Program-made: the position numbers and the translations under genes
Shown: positions 33,925-43,167 of the stretch, in pieces
Layout of the letters: each line of letters begins with the position of its first letter
Numbering within the stretch: the first letter of the stretch is position 1
The notes under the pieces: generated by a model
Told to the model about the DNA's origin: nothing
Seen by the model: the letters and a program-made list of their open reading frames with translations, nothing else
The model's database searches: none
Assembly: GCA_046760105.1 (NCBI GenBank)
Contig: JBHIDJ010000008.1
Span: forward strand, 1 to 64,000
Direction of reading: 5' to 3'
Origin: JBHIDJ01 sp046760105
Lineage (GTDB): Bacteria; Pseudomonadota; Gammaproteobacteria; Acidiferrobacterales; SPGG2
DNA: 64,000 nucleotides

Positions 33925-35312
33925 TTGTCCATCTCGGCTAGCCGCTGGCGTGCGCGCTTGATCGCAGCCCGTACCTGCGCCGGCGCCGTACCGCCTACAT
34001 GATCGCGTGCGTTCACTGAACCCTGAAGCGTCAGCACATCAAATACATCCTTGTCGATTCTCGCGCACACGCTCTGCAATTCTGCCAGCTCCATTTCGGA
34101 AAGATCTTTGCCTGTTTCAAGACCGTGACGTACGAGCTTGCCAACGATCTCGTGGGCATCACGAAACGCCACCCCTTTGCGTACGAGGTAGTCGGCAAGA
34201 TCGGTGGCAGTAGGGAATCCCCGCTGCGCCGCGCGCAACAGCACATCGCGCTTCAATTCCATCGTGCTGATGAGCGCGGTAAACGCCTCCACGCAGGCAA
34301 GTGCTGTGTCGAGCGCGTCGAACAGCGGCTCCTTGTCTTCCTGATTGTCGCGGTTATAGGCCAGCGGTTGCGCCTTCATCAGCGTCAACAACGCCACGAG
34401 GTCGCCATTGACCCGACCTGCTTTGCCGCGAATGAGCTCGGCGATGTCCGGGTTCTTTTTCTGCGGCATGATCGAAGATCCGGTACAAAAGGCATCTGCA
34501 AGCTCGATAAAACCAAACGCACTGGATGCCCACAGCACCACCTCTTCGCAGAAACGAGACAGATGCGACATTAACAGCGCGATTGCTGACACAAACTCGA
34601 TCGCAAAGTCCCGGTCCGATACAGCATCCAGGGAATTTTCCGCCGCTGCATCGAACCCCAGAAGCTTGGCCGTATACTCGCGGTCAATAGGGTACGTCGT
34701 ACCCGCCAAGGCAGCTGCACCCAGTGGCATGATGTTAACGCGTACCCGACAATCCTTGAGGCGTGCATGGTCTCGCATGAGCATCTCGAGCCATGCCAAC
34801 ATATGGTGACCGAAAGTGATCGGTTGCGCGCTCTGCAGGTGTGTGAAACCGGGCATTATTGTTTCTGCCTCGCGTTGCCCGATGTCGAGTAGCACCTTTT
34901 GCAGCCGCGCGATTACCGCGTACAACGTGTCGATGCCATCGCGCAAGAAAAGTCGCATATCAGTGGCCACCTGATCGTTACGGGAACGGCCGGTGTGCAG
35001 TTTCTTTCCGACCTCGCCGATGCGATCGATGAGTCTCGCCTCGATGTTCATGTGCAGGTCTTCCAGTTCAGCGCTCCAAGCGAACTGACCGGAATCGATC
35101 TCTGCCTTGATCACCTCCAGGGCATCGACAATTGTTTTGCACTCCTTTTCTGTAAGCACGTTCACGTGTGCCAACATGCGGGCGTGTGCGATAGAAGCAG
35201 CAATATCATAGGCGTAGAGACGCTGATCAAAACCAACCGAGGCGGTAAAGGTATCAACGAGGCGATCTGTAGGGTCGGCGAAGCGGCCGCTCCAGGGCTT
35301 TTCCTTGGGCAT
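33921..35312 (-). CDS. argH: Argininosuccinate lyase
   Basis: 463 residues, full length: WSGRFADPTDRL start, EDLHMNIEARLIDRIG, TGRSRNDQVATDMRLFLRD, PGFTHLQSAQPITFGHH, and the mobile signature loop GSSIMPQKKNPD. It cleaves argininosuccinate to arginine and fumarate. Divergent from an AlgZ-like kinase as in pseudomonads. Confidence 0.97.
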   Translation of the reverse strand: MPKEKPWSGRFADPTDRLVDTFTASVGFDQRLYAYDIAASIAHARMLAHVNVLTEKECKTIVDALEVIKAEIDSGQFAWSAELEDLHMNIEARLIDRIGEVGKKLHTGRSRNDQVATDMRLFLRDGIDTLYAVIARLQKVLLDIGQREAETIMPGFTHLQSAQPITFGHHMLAWLEMLMRDHARLKDCRVRVNIMPLGAAALAGTTYPIDREYTAKLLGFDAAAENSLDAVSDRDFAIEFVSAIALLMSHLSRFCEEVVLWASSAFGFIELADAFCTGSSIMPQKKNPDIAELIRGKAGRVNGDLVALLTLMKAQPLAYNRDNQEDKEPLFDALDTALACVEAFTALISTMELKRDVLLRAAQRGFPTATDLADYLVRKGVAFRDAHEIVGKLVRHGLETGKDLSEMELAELQSVCARIDKDVFDVLTLQGSVNARDHVGGTAPAQVRAAIKRARQRLAEMDK

Positions 35313-35495
35313 CAGTTAACTGGATTCTTGCTACACAATCGATGATCGTGCGGGCCATAAAACTGACAGTGGCACTACCGGGCATGCCCCGGCGCCGTGG
35401 CCACGCACCGCCCATCCGCAAACCCGCTCCGGCTGTCGGTAACTACCCCATGACGCGTTGTTGTCGCCCTGGTCCCGAGGTATTTTTATATCTTA

Positions 35496-35583
35496 CCTGG
35501 CCCGGTTTGTCCTTTTGTGCACCCCCACCCCGAATACCGGACCAGGGTTTTCAGCCCCCCAGCCCCATGGGGGGTTTTTTATT
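35496..35583 (+). ncRNA. Candidate small RNA or attenuator between argH and the kinases
   Basis: CCTGGCCCGG (35496-35505) pairs with CCGGACCAGG (35537-35546) with one mismatch. A further segment, CCCTGGTCC (35467-35475), pairs perfectly with GGACCAGGG (35539-35547) and so competes with it. An intrinsic terminator with a T-run follows. A weak -35/-10 pair (TTGTTG at 35458, TATTTT at 35481) could start transcription near 35492. There is no gene in the plus direction before it. Not homologous to any RNA I recognise. Confidence 0.4.
35555..35583 (+). terminator. Rho-independent terminator on the plus strand
   Basis: CCCCCC at 35555-35560 pairs with GGGGGG at 35569-35574; the nested CCCC/GGGG at 35563-35572 gives an alternative. 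A run of six T follows at 35575-35580, then ATT. On the minus strand there is no T-run, so termination is directional (plus). Confidence 0.65.
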
Positions 35584-35637
35584 GCGCCACAGGGTGAAAA
35601 GTATACATGACCAGACCCGTCAGACGAATGGGAATAT

Positions 35638-35661
35638 TGTCTATTATTTATCCCATAGACA
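35638..35661. repeat. 7-bp inverted repeat upstream of the kinase operon
   Basis: TGTCTAT (35638-35644) and ATAGACA (35655-35661) are separated by 10 nt, the geometry of a dimeric repressor or activator site. The DNA from 35584 to 35919 otherwise shows no gene. The operator role is a guess. Confidence 0.35.
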
Positions 35662-35919
35662 GTCATGGAAGCTACCGTCATGAGGCAACCCTTGCGGCGG
35701 CGTGGGGCGCGCGAGTGCTGGCGGTGGCCGGCCGGCCCGCGGGTCTCAAGAATACATAAACTGATCTGCCTTGCGAGTGCGCAGACCTTTGCGTAACAAT
35801 AAGCGCTTGTTTTTCCGGGCTCCTAGCCACGTTTGGGCGGTAGAATGGCTGGCAGCCTTTGTCATTCACGCGAACACACGACCAATATGCGCCCCCTGAC
35901 AACCCGCGCAAACCGGCCT

Positions 35920-36972
35920 ATGGCGAACACGACCGCTGCGGACCGACACTTCCTGCCGGACTTCGGATCGTTCGGCATCGCCGTTCGTATTGTCCTGCTT
36001 GCCGAGCTGCTCGCGGTAATCATTACGCTCGGGCGTAACCCCGCGCTCGACGAGCGCGCTTGGCAGGAGTTCAATGTCCTGTCCGCGTTCGCCCTGCTGG
36101 TGTCGCTTTGTAATGTCATCGTCTTAAAGCTGGTCTCGCCATTGATTCGGCGTATACCCCCCCTTGCCGGCTCGGCGCTGATATTCACGCTGCTCCTGTG
36201 CGTGACGGCGCTGGCTACAGAACTGATGATTCTGATGCTTTATGACCTGAGCATGATCGGGGAGCGCTGGCCAGACTGGCGCGAGTCGTTGCTGACCCGC
36301 AGCCTTATCATTGCAGCGCTTATCGCCATACCGGGACTGCGCTATCTGTTCCTGCAGCATCGTGCCGAGATGGTTGCCAAAGCACAACAGGAGGCCAAGA
36401 TGCAGGCGCTGCAGTCGCGTATCCGACCGCATTTCTTGTTCAACAGCTTGAACAGCGTCGCAAGTCTCACGCGCAGTGATCCCGACAAGGCCGAGTCTGT
36501 CCTGCAAGACCTGGCTGATCTCTTTCGGGTGCTGCTCGCGGATGCGCGCAAGCTCGTGCCGATATCGGCGGAGCGCGAGATCTCGCGGCAATACCTAGAG
36601 ATCGAGAAGATGCGCCTCGGTGATCGCCTTCGGGTGAGGTGGCACGTGAGCAACGTGCCACGTTACGCGATGATACCGGCCCTCACGTTGCAACCCTTGT
36701 TGGAAAATGCGATTTACCACGGAATCGAGCCGCGTTTTGCCGGTGGCACGGTCAGAATAGAATTGTGGACCGAGGGTGAAACGCTGCACGTGATGATCAC
36801 GAATCCACTACCCGACGTACCTAATATCGCGCAGTCCCAAGGCAACCAGATCGCTCAGGATAACATCCAGCAACGGCTTGCCACACAGTTCGGCGACCGT
36901 GCCACCATGCAGGTCTTTGAACAAGGCGGACAGTATCACGTGAAGCTAGGCATGCCGATTGTCAAGGGCTGA
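35920..36972 (+). CDS. algZ: LytS/AlgZ-type sensor histidine kinase (first of a tandem pair)
   Basis: About 350 residues from ATG at 35920; in-frame ATGs at 35887 and 35833 are alternatives. Four membrane helices (about 25-170) precede a cytoplasmic His_kinase domain: the H-box IRPHFLFNSLN, then LQPLLENAIYHGI (N-box). The G-box of typical kinases is degenerate (GNQIAQDNIQQRL). In pseudomonads AlgZ/FimS pairs with AlgR for alginate and twitching motility. The stop is 1 nt before the next gene. No signal for envelope glycans is visible, so the phenotype here is open. Confidence 0.88.
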   Translation: MANTTAADRHFLPDFGSFGIAVRIVLLAELLAVIITLGRNPALDERAWQEFNVLSAFALLVSLCNVIVLKLVSPLIRRIPPLAGSALIFTLLLCVTALATELMILMLYDLSMIGERWPDWRESLLTRSLIIAALIAIPGLRYLFLQHRAEMVAKAQQEAKMQALQSRIRPHFLFNSLNSVASLTRSDPDKAESVLQDLADLFRVLLADARKLVPISAEREISRQYLEIEKMRLGDRLRVRWHVSNVPRYAMIPALTLQPLLENAIYHGIEPRFAGGTVRIELWTEGETLHVMITNPLPDVPNIAQSQGNQIAQDNIQQRLATQFGDRATMQVFEQGGQYHVKLGMPIVKG

Positions 36973-36973
36973 T

Positions 36974-38113
36974 ATGGAACTCTCGAGTAAGGCTGGTCTC
37001 AATGCCTGGCTGAAGAGCGTCGCCAAGCGTCTCGACACGAGCAGCATTATCGACGAAAGCCTCGCCGCTGAAGACCCGCAGTTCCTGCCGGATTTCTGCA
37101 AGGGCTGGATTATCTTCAATGTGGCAGTGATCGCCGAGATGCTCGCGATCGTAATAACCTTGGTTGTGCCGCGAAACATCATCTCGCGGTTTGCACTCCA
37201 GGACCTGTTCCTGATCTCGCTCTTTGTTCAATGGATCGCCCTCGGCGGCACGGCGGTGCTGTGTCTCGTGCGCAAGTACCTGAACAGGCTACCCAACCTG
37301 TACGCCCTGGGGATGGCGTACCTGCTACTGCTCTGCACCACGTGGGTGGTAACAGAGGCGGCTGTATGGCTGCTCTGGTTGAGCGGTGAGGTCGCGTCGG
37401 CGCGCCCCGAGTGGTACAACCATTTGCACATCGTCACCATTACCATCAGCGCGTTTGTTTACGCATTGCTGCTTCGCTTCTTCGTGGCCAAACATCAGCT
37501 CAAGCAGCGCACCCTCTCAGAGGAACGCACAAGAATGCAGGCAATGCTATCGCGTATCCGCCCGCACTTCGTCTTCAGTAGCATGAACATTATCGCCAGC
37601 CTCACGCGCAGCGATCCCGTCAGGGCAGAATCGGCCATCGAGGACATGGCCGACCTCTTCCGTATGATGCTTAGTCAAGAAGAGACCTTAGTGCCGCTTA
37701 AGCATGAGATCGAGGTGGCGGAGAAATACCTCGCGATGGAGGGTCTGCGGCTGGATAATCGTCTTAGGGTCGATTGGGACATCGGTAAGTTCCCCAGAAA
37801 GGCGGTGATGCCGGTGTTAACCCTGCAACCGCTGCTAGAAAACGCGATCCGACACGGAATCGAACCGATTCCCGCTGGCGGCATCATTACCGTGCGGCTT
37901 TGGGAACACGCCGATAAGATCTATATTAAAATTACGAACCCAGTACCACGAAAAAAGACAAGGAAAGCCGAGGACAGTCACAGCATGTCACTAGCGGACA
38001 TTGACCTGCGATTGCGTAGTCACTACGGGGATGCAGCAACATTGGACTTCGGTCGCGAGGAGGACCAGTTCATCGTTACAGTTGTGTTACCGATTCGTGG
38101 AGAGAAGACGTGA
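36974..38113 (+). CDS. LytS/AlgZ-type sensor histidine kinase (second copy)
   Basis: 379 residues from ATG at 36974, with AAGGG before it. Same architecture as its upstream neighbour: four membrane helices, then IRPHFVFSSMN and LQPLLENAIRHGI. The conserved Asn after the histidine phenylalanine pair is Ser here, and the Gly-rich ATP lid is replaced by HSMSLADIDLRL. The two kinases are clearly paralogues but well diverged. GTGA overlap with algR downstream shows one operon. It may be a second sensor or a partner in a heterodimer feeding the same regulator. Confidence 0.88.
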   Translation: MELSSKAGLNAWLKSVAKRLDTSSIIDESLAAEDPQFLPDFCKGWIIFNVAVIAEMLAIVITLVVPRNIISRFALQDLFLISLFVQWIALGGTAVLCLVRKYLNRLPNLYALGMAYLLLLCTTWVVTEAAVWLLWLSGEVASARPEWYNHLHIVTITISAFVYALLLRFFVAKHQLKQRTLSEERTRMQAMLSRIRPHFVFSSMNIIASLTRSDPVRAESAIEDMADLFRMMLSQEETLVPLKHEIEVAEKYLAMEGLRLDNRLRVDWDIGKFPRKAVMPVLTLQPLLENAIRHGIEPIPAGGIITVRLWEHADKIYIKITNPVPRKKTRKAEDSHSMSLADIDLRLRSHYGDAATLDFGREEDQFIVTVVLPIRGEKT

Positions 38114-38859
38114 GGGTATTGATTGTAGACGACGAGAAGCTTGCACGTGATCGGCTGCGTGAGCTGCTATCCGATATTGGCGGCTACGACGTAATCGGCG
38201 AAGCCATGAACGGCAATGAAGCAGTCGAGAAGACCGCCGAGCTTAATCCGGACGTGCTGCTGATGGACATCCGCATGCCAGGGATGGACGGCTTGGAAGC
38301 CGCTATGCACCTCATGGGCATGGACACCCCTCCCAGCGTGATCTTCACCACAGCCTACGACCAGCATGCACTCGATGCGTTCGAGGTCAACGCGGTCGAT
38401 TACCTGCTTAAACCTATTCGCAAGGATCGGTTAGCCAATGCGCTTACCAAGGCGCGCAAGCTAACCGCCAAGCAACTGCACGACATCAGTCAGGCTCGCC
38501 AGGAGCCACCGGCGCGGACCCATATCAGCGTCCACATGCGCGGGAATATCCGCTTGGTGCCGCTGCCGGAGATTGTCTACTTCTTGGCCGACAGCAAATA
38601 CGTTGCCGTACGCACCGCCGCCGAAGAACATCTGATCGAGGACTCGCTCGTGAATCTTGAACGCGAATTTGCCGACAAATTCATACGCGTCCACCGCAAC
38701 GCCTTGGTATCCGCCACTCACATTAAGGGCATCGAAAAAAGCCCATCCGGCACCTGGCAGGTGACGCTAAAAGGGATCGATAAGCGACTGGATGTCAGCC
38801 GCCGACATGCAGCATCCGTGCGCCGCTGGGCTCGCAACCGGCCAGCCTTAGCCAGCTAG
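38110..38859 (+). CDS. algR: LytTR response regulator AlgR
   Basis: 249 residues, starting with GTG inside the kinase stop. Receiver domain: acidic D7-D8, phosphoacceptor D53 in LLMDIRMPG, and K101 in DYLLKPIR. C-terminal LytTR DNA-binding domain: YFLADSKYVAVRTAAEEHLIEDSL...FIRVHRNALVS. AlgR-type regulators bind direct repeats upstream of virulence, pilus and exopolysaccharide genes. Followed by hemC as in pseudomonads. Confidence 0.94.
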   Translation: MRVLIVDDEKLARDRLRELLSDIGGYDVIGEAMNGNEAVEKTAELNPDVLLMDIRMPGMDGLEAAMHLMGMDTPPSVIFTTAYDQHALDAFEVNAVDYLLKPIRKDRLANALTKARKLTAKQLHDISQARQEPPARTHISVHMRGNIRLVPLPEIVYFLADSKYVAVRTAAEEHLIEDSLVNLEREFADKFIRVHRNALVSATHIKGIEKSPSGTWQVTLKGIDKRLDVSRRHAASVRRWARNRPALAS

Positions 38860-39002
38860 CAGCTCGCTCATGACCACTCCTTAAACCGCGCGCGTTGCGA
38901 ACAATAACCGGGCCACGGTAGCGCGTTATCGCGTGTTATTTGACTTGGCAGATCAGATTTACCACAGTACACGCCTCGATTGTAACCGTACCCCGCTGCA
39001 AC

Positions 39003-39941
39003 ATGTCGAGCACGCTGCGCATCGCCACCCGTAAGAGCCAGCTGGCCCTTTGGCAGGCCGACTACGTGCGTACACAGCTGTTGCAACACCACCCGCAGCT
39101 GCGAGTAGAGCTGGTAAAACTAACCACCCAAGGAGACAAAATCTTAGACACCCCTTTAGCCTATGTCGGCGGGAAAGGGCTTTTTATAAAAGAACTCGAG
39201 CAGGCGCTGCTCGACGGTCGCGCTGACATCGCGGTGCACTCGATGAAGGACTTAACGGTAAGCTTGCCGGAGGGTCTGCACATCGCTGCTATTTGCGAAC
39301 GCGAAGATCCGCGCGATGCATTCGTATCCAATAGCTACGAGGACTTTACACAGCTACCGCCGCGGTCACGCGTCGGCACGTCAAGCCTCAGACGACAGTG
39401 CCAGCTGCGCGCGGCGTTTCCGCACCTTAACGTCATGAACCTCCGCGGCAATGTAAACACGCGTCTGCGCAAACTCGATGCCGGTGAATTCGATGCGCTC
39501 GTGCTGGCGGTGGCCGGCTTGAAGCGCTTGGGGTTCGCGAACCGGATACGCGCCTACATAGAGCCCCATGAGATGCTGCCGGCCGTCGGTCAGGGTGCCG
39601 TCGGCGTTGAGTGCAGAACCGATCATGAGGCCAATGCTTTGCTCGCAGCCCTGGATCACCCCCTGACCCGACAGTGTGTGTACGCCGAACGTGCGCTCAA
39701 CGAGTGCTTGGAGGGTGGATGCCAAGTACCGATCGCCGCTTACGCTCAGGTCGACAGTGACGCCATGCATCTTCGTGGCCTGGTCGGTTATCCAGATGGA
39801 CGGAGGATCATTCGAGGCGACTCACGCGGGCCGGCAGACCAACCGCGGGCGCTTGGCGAGAAACTCGCGATGAATCTCATCGACCAGGGTGCTCGAAAAA
39901 TCCTCGATTATGTCTATGGCCACACCCACCATGTATCATGA
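39003..39941 (+). CDS. hemC: Porphobilinogen deaminase (hydroxymethylbilane synthase)
   Basis: 312 residues: RIATRKSQLALWQADYV, YVGGKGLFIKELEQALLDGRADIAVHSMKD, TSSLRRQCQLRA, and the dipyrromethane-cofactor Cys in LEGGCQVPIAAY. It polymerises four porphobilinogens to hydroxymethylbilane for haem and sirohaem. ATG at 39003 fits the family N-terminus. Confidence 0.96.
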   Translation: MSSTLRIATRKSQLALWQADYVRTQLLQHHPQLRVELVKLTTQGDKILDTPLAYVGGKGLFIKELEQALLDGRADIAVHSMKDLTVSLPEGLHIAAICEREDPRDAFVSNSYEDFTQLPPRSRVGTSSLRRQCQLRAAFPHLNVMNLRGNVNTRLRKLDAGEFDALVLAVAGLKRLGFANRIRAYIEPHEMLPAVGQGAVGVECRTDHEANALLAALDHPLTRQCVYAERALNECLEGGCQVPIAAYAQVDSDAMHLRGLVGYPDGRRIIRGDSRGPADQPRALGEKLAMNLIDQGARKILDYVYGHTHHVS

Positions 39942-40725
39942 GGGCAACCTCGCCAACATACGGGTGCTGGTTACGCGCCCAAGCCATCAGGCGGAAAATC
40001 TTGCCAGGCTGATTGAAGCGGAAAGTGGAGAAGCCATACGCTTTCCGACGGTAGAAATTCTGGAACCACTCGATAGCGCTCGGCTGGCCGCACTCATCGA
40101 CCGTCTGGAGCAGTTCGATATCGCCATATTCATCAGCCCCAACGCGGTAAATAGGGCGATGAGTATGATCACGGCACGCCGCGGTAAATTGCCTGATATG
40201 CTGGCGCTCGCGTGTGTCGGCCGCGGCAGTGCACGCGAGCTCAAACGCTTCGGTGTAAAGACGCCGCTCGTGCCCAACGGGCGCTATGACAGCGAGGCCT
40301 TGTTAGCGCTGCCTGTGCTCCATAACGTAGAGCATAAAAAGGTGGTCATCTTCCGCGGTAAAGGCGGCCGCGAGTTGCTTGACAACACCTTGCGCGAACG
40401 CGGGGCGCATGTCGAATATGCCGAATGTTATCGCCGCACAAAACCGACGACAGACATGACACGATTGTTGCGCCAGCGGCTGCGCGGTACGATCGACATC
40501 GTGAGCGTAACCAGTGTCGAAGGCGTGCGACACCTGCTCGATATGGTCGGGAAAGCTGGAAAGCAGTGGCTCCTGAAGACCCCGGTAGTAGTCATCAGTG
40601 AGCGCATGGTGGCAGTCTGTCGTGAACTCGGCTTCGACGCCGGCATCTACGTCGCCGACGACGCTAGCGATGAGAGTATCGTGAGCGCGATCAAGGCGTG
40701 GCGCGCATCACAAAATTCCCTATAA
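39910..40725 (+). CDS. hemD: Uroporphyrinogen-III synthase
   Basis: About 271 residues; ATG at 39910 or 39916 overlaps the hemC end, and a later ATG at 39931 also fits. VLVTRPSHQAENLARLIE, FISPNAVNRAM, LACVGRGSARELKRFG, VVIFRGKGGRELLDNTL and SVTSVEGVRHLLDM are HemD signatures. It cyclises hydroxymethylbilane with D-ring inversion. Overlap with hemC means coupled translation. Confidence 0.92.
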   Translation: MSMATPTMYHEGNLANIRVLVTRPSHQAENLARLIEAESGEAIRFPTVEILEPLDSARLAALIDRLEQFDIAIFISPNAVNRAMSMITARRGKLPDMLALACVGRGSARELKRFGVKTPLVPNGRYDSEALLALPVLHNVEHKKVVIFRGKGGRELLDNTLRERGAHVEYAECYRRTKPTTDMTRLLRQRLRGTIDIVSVTSVEGVRHLLDMVGKAGKQWLLKTPVVVISERMVAVCRELGFDAGIYVADDASDESIVSAIKAWRASQNSL

Positions 40726-40758
40726 TCGAGCCAAGTGCTGACACACCGCAAATGACCG

Positions 40759-41862
40759 ATGACTGAAAACGACCAACAACAAGCACCACAAACCGAAGAA
40801 CCATCCGTAGAAACCGCCGACGACCAGGTGGAAAAACCGGTGACCAAAGTGCGCACCGGCAGGGCGTGGGCGGCAATCGCGTTTTTGTTCTCGATTGCTG
40901 CGCTGGCGGCCAGCGGCTATCTAGGATACATGTACTACCAAAAGCAGGATCTTTTTGCTGCCGATGTGCTCGGGACACTCACCCAGCTTGAGACCAACAC
41001 CGAGCAGATTCAACAAGGACGGTCTACGATCGAAAAAAACCTGCAGGGCTTTGAACAGAAGCTCAACGACCTCAAACAGATCCAGGATACGTTGGGTACG
41101 GCCATCGAAAGGATGGCTAACGACCTCGGACGCAACCGCAATGACTGGGTGTTATCGGAGACCGAACAGCTGTTGGTCATTGCCAATCACCGCCTGCAGC
41201 TCGCGCACGATATCGATACGGCTGTGACTGCGCTGCGCGCCGCCGATCGGCGGCTACAGCAACTCGCCGATCCGGGCTTGCTGTCGGTCAGAAAACTGAT
41301 AGCTGCCGAAGTCGCCGAATTGCAGTCGCTCGAGCGTGCCGATGTCCCGGGGATCGCGCTTAGACTGGGCAGCCTGGCGAAGACGCTCGATCGGCTTCCG
41401 CTCGATGTTGAGCGAAGTTTTAGGCCGCCGGCTGTGCCCGTGCCGGCTGAGCCGCAAACGAGCGCTGAGAAATCTAGAGTGTGGAACGCGCTCTCGAAAA
41501 TGTGGCGTGACCTCATGGGGCAGATACGAATCCGCAAAGCCACGGACTTGCAAAAACCCTTGCTCGCGCCTGATCAAAGTTACTTCCTGCATGAAAATCT
41601 TCGGTTGATGTTGTATGGCGCACAGCTTGCCGTATTGCAAGCGGACGTTGCCACGTACGGGCAAAACCTGAAGTCGGCACAAACCTGGATCAACGACTAC
41701 TTCGAGACCGACAGTCAAGCGGTCGTACGCTTTCAGGAAGAACTGAAAGGGTTGGCTGGTGAAAAGATTGTCGTCGAGCTACCCGATATCTCTGCCTCGC
41801 TCGACGCGCTACGGGCCGCGACGAGCAAGCAGGCCGGGTCGCAAATGCAGGCGGACCTGTGA
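40759..41862 (+). CDS. hemX: HemX-type membrane protein (uroporphyrinogen-III C-methyltransferase family, non-catalytic)
   Basis: 367 residues: an acidic, disordered N-terminus, one membrane helix (AWAAIAFLFSIAALAASGYLGYMYY), a coiled coil with periodic Gln/Leu, then a HemX domain (WVLSETEQLLVIANHRLQLA, RLGSLAKTLDRLPL). No SAM-binding motif is present despite the historical name. Always placed between hemD and hemY in gammaproteobacteria; exact role unclear. Confidence 0.9.
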   Translation: MTENDQQQAPQTEEPSVETADDQVEKPVTKVRTGRAWAAIAFLFSIAALAASGYLGYMYYQKQDLFAADVLGTLTQLETNTEQIQQGRSTIEKNLQGFEQKLNDLKQIQDTLGTAIERMANDLGRNRNDWVLSETEQLLVIANHRLQLAHDIDTAVTALRAADRRLQQLADPGLLSVRKLIAAEVAELQSLERADVPGIALRLGSLAKTLDRLPLDVERSFRPPAVPVPAEPQTSAEKSRVWNALSKMWRDLMGQIRIRKATDLQKPLLAPDQSYFLHENLRLMLYGAQLAVLQADVATYGQNLKSAQTWINDYFETDSQAVVRFQEELKGLAGEKIVVELPDISASLDALRAATSKQAGSQMQADL

Positions 41863-43103
41863 AGATACTCATCTTTTTCGTTTTGATCCTGTTTGTTGCG
41901 GTGTTCGGAACGCTATACACCGTCGGGGATCCGGGCTACGTACTGATTGCGCGTGCACCCTGGACCATCGAGATGCCTCTGGTCATGTTTGTACCGTTGC
42001 TGATCGTCACTTTTATCGTGCTGCACTATTTATGGGGGTTCGTACGACGTATGTGGCACTTGCCGCAAGATGTCTCATACTGGCGGCTCGATCGGAATAC
42101 TAAAAGGGCACGTGACGCGCTGACGCAGGGTCTGATCACGCTGGCTGAGGGCGATTGGAGCAAGGCGCACTCGCGGTTGCTGGCGGGACTACAAAATGGT
42201 GATAGTCCGTTGCTCAACTACCTCGGCGCGGCATGTGCGAGCCAGGCCTTGGGCGATACGGAAAAACGCGACGAGTATCTGTCGGAAGCACAGAAGGCCG
42301 CACCGGATCAGAGCCTCGCGGTCGCAATGACGCAAGCCCACCTGTACTCGTGGACAGAGCAACACGAGCGGGCGCTGGCGACACTGTCAGAACTAAGAAC
42401 GGTCGCACCGAAACACGTTCACATACTAAAGCTCCTGGTTAAGACCTATGTGGCACTGCATGATTGGACTAGTCTCGCCGAGCTGATACCCGATCTTAGA
42501 AAGAATAAAGTACTAGACCCCGAAGCCATGGACCAATTGGAACTACAGGTACACTGTGAGCTCTTGAAACTATCCTTACCGTCGGGCTCGCCAAAACTGC
42601 TTCGACGTGCTTGGCATGCGGTTCCGCGATCACTACGGCATCACCCCAAGCTGCTTGCCATCTACAGCGATCACCTGATCAAGCAAAGTCAAATGAACGA
42701 GGCGGAAGTGCTGCTGAGCGACGCGATAAGGCGCGACTGGAACGAAGAGCTCGTGGCCTTATATGGGCTCGCCCGCAGCGAGAATCCCTCGGCGCAGTTG
42801 CGCACGGCCGAGGGGTGGCTTTCCGGTCGACCCGATGATCCCGCGCTGTTGCTTACGCTCGGGCGGCTTTCGCGTTACAACGAGCTTTGGGGTAAAGCGC
42901 GAAGTTATCTCGAAACATCCGTTAAGGGTCGCCCGACGGCGGAGACGTACCACGAGTTGGGTGGTCTGATGGAACAGTTGGGGGAAACCGACAGAGCGCT
43001 TGACTGCTACCGCCGCGGCCTCGACGCATTGGGTGCGGATACGCCCGCTTTGCCCTCACCTAAGCCGCGTGCATCCGCTCCGCGCCAGAGCGCGGCGGGC
43101 TAG
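41859..43103 (+). CDS. hemY: HemY protein (TPR-containing inner-membrane protein)
   Basis: 414 residues. Two N-terminal membrane helices (FVLILFVAVFGTLYTV and LVMFVPLLIVTFIVLHYLW) are followed by TPR repeats (LLAGLQNGDSPLLNYLGAACASQALGD and a second block near PDDPALLLTLGRLSRYNELWGKA). This proteobacterial HemY is unrelated to the Bacillus protoporphyrinogen oxidase of the same name. The GTGA overlap with hemX shows coupling. Confidence 0.92.
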   Translation: MKILIFFVLILFVAVFGTLYTVGDPGYVLIARAPWTIEMPLVMFVPLLIVTFIVLHYLWGFVRRMWHLPQDVSYWRLDRNTKRARDALTQGLITLAEGDWSKAHSRLLAGLQNGDSPLLNYLGAACASQALGDTEKRDEYLSEAQKAAPDQSLAVAMTQAHLYSWTEQHERALATLSELRTVAPKHVHILKLLVKTYVALHDWTSLAELIPDLRKNKVLDPEAMDQLELQVHCELLKLSLPSGSPKLLRRAWHAVPRSLRHHPKLLAIYSDHLIKQSQMNEAEVLLSDAIRRDWNEELVALYGLARSENPSAQLRTAEGWLSGRPDDPALLLTLGRLSRYNELWGKARSYLETSVKGRPTAETYHELGGLMEQLGETDRALDCYRRGLDALGADTPALPSPKPRASAPRQSAAG

Positions 43104-43167
43104 CACGAGCCCATACGCCAGCGATAAGGCATGCGTTTCACAGCGCCTTTGTCGGCGCCGTCAGCGC

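Noticed and set aside
35493..35681. Minus-strand frame of 62 codons upstream of argH
   Set aside because: Overlaps the plus-strand terminator hairpin; composition reflects the C/G runs, not a protein.
38945..38973. TTGGCA ... TACACG promoter before hemC
   Set aside because: The -10 match is poor; hemC may also be read from the algR operon.
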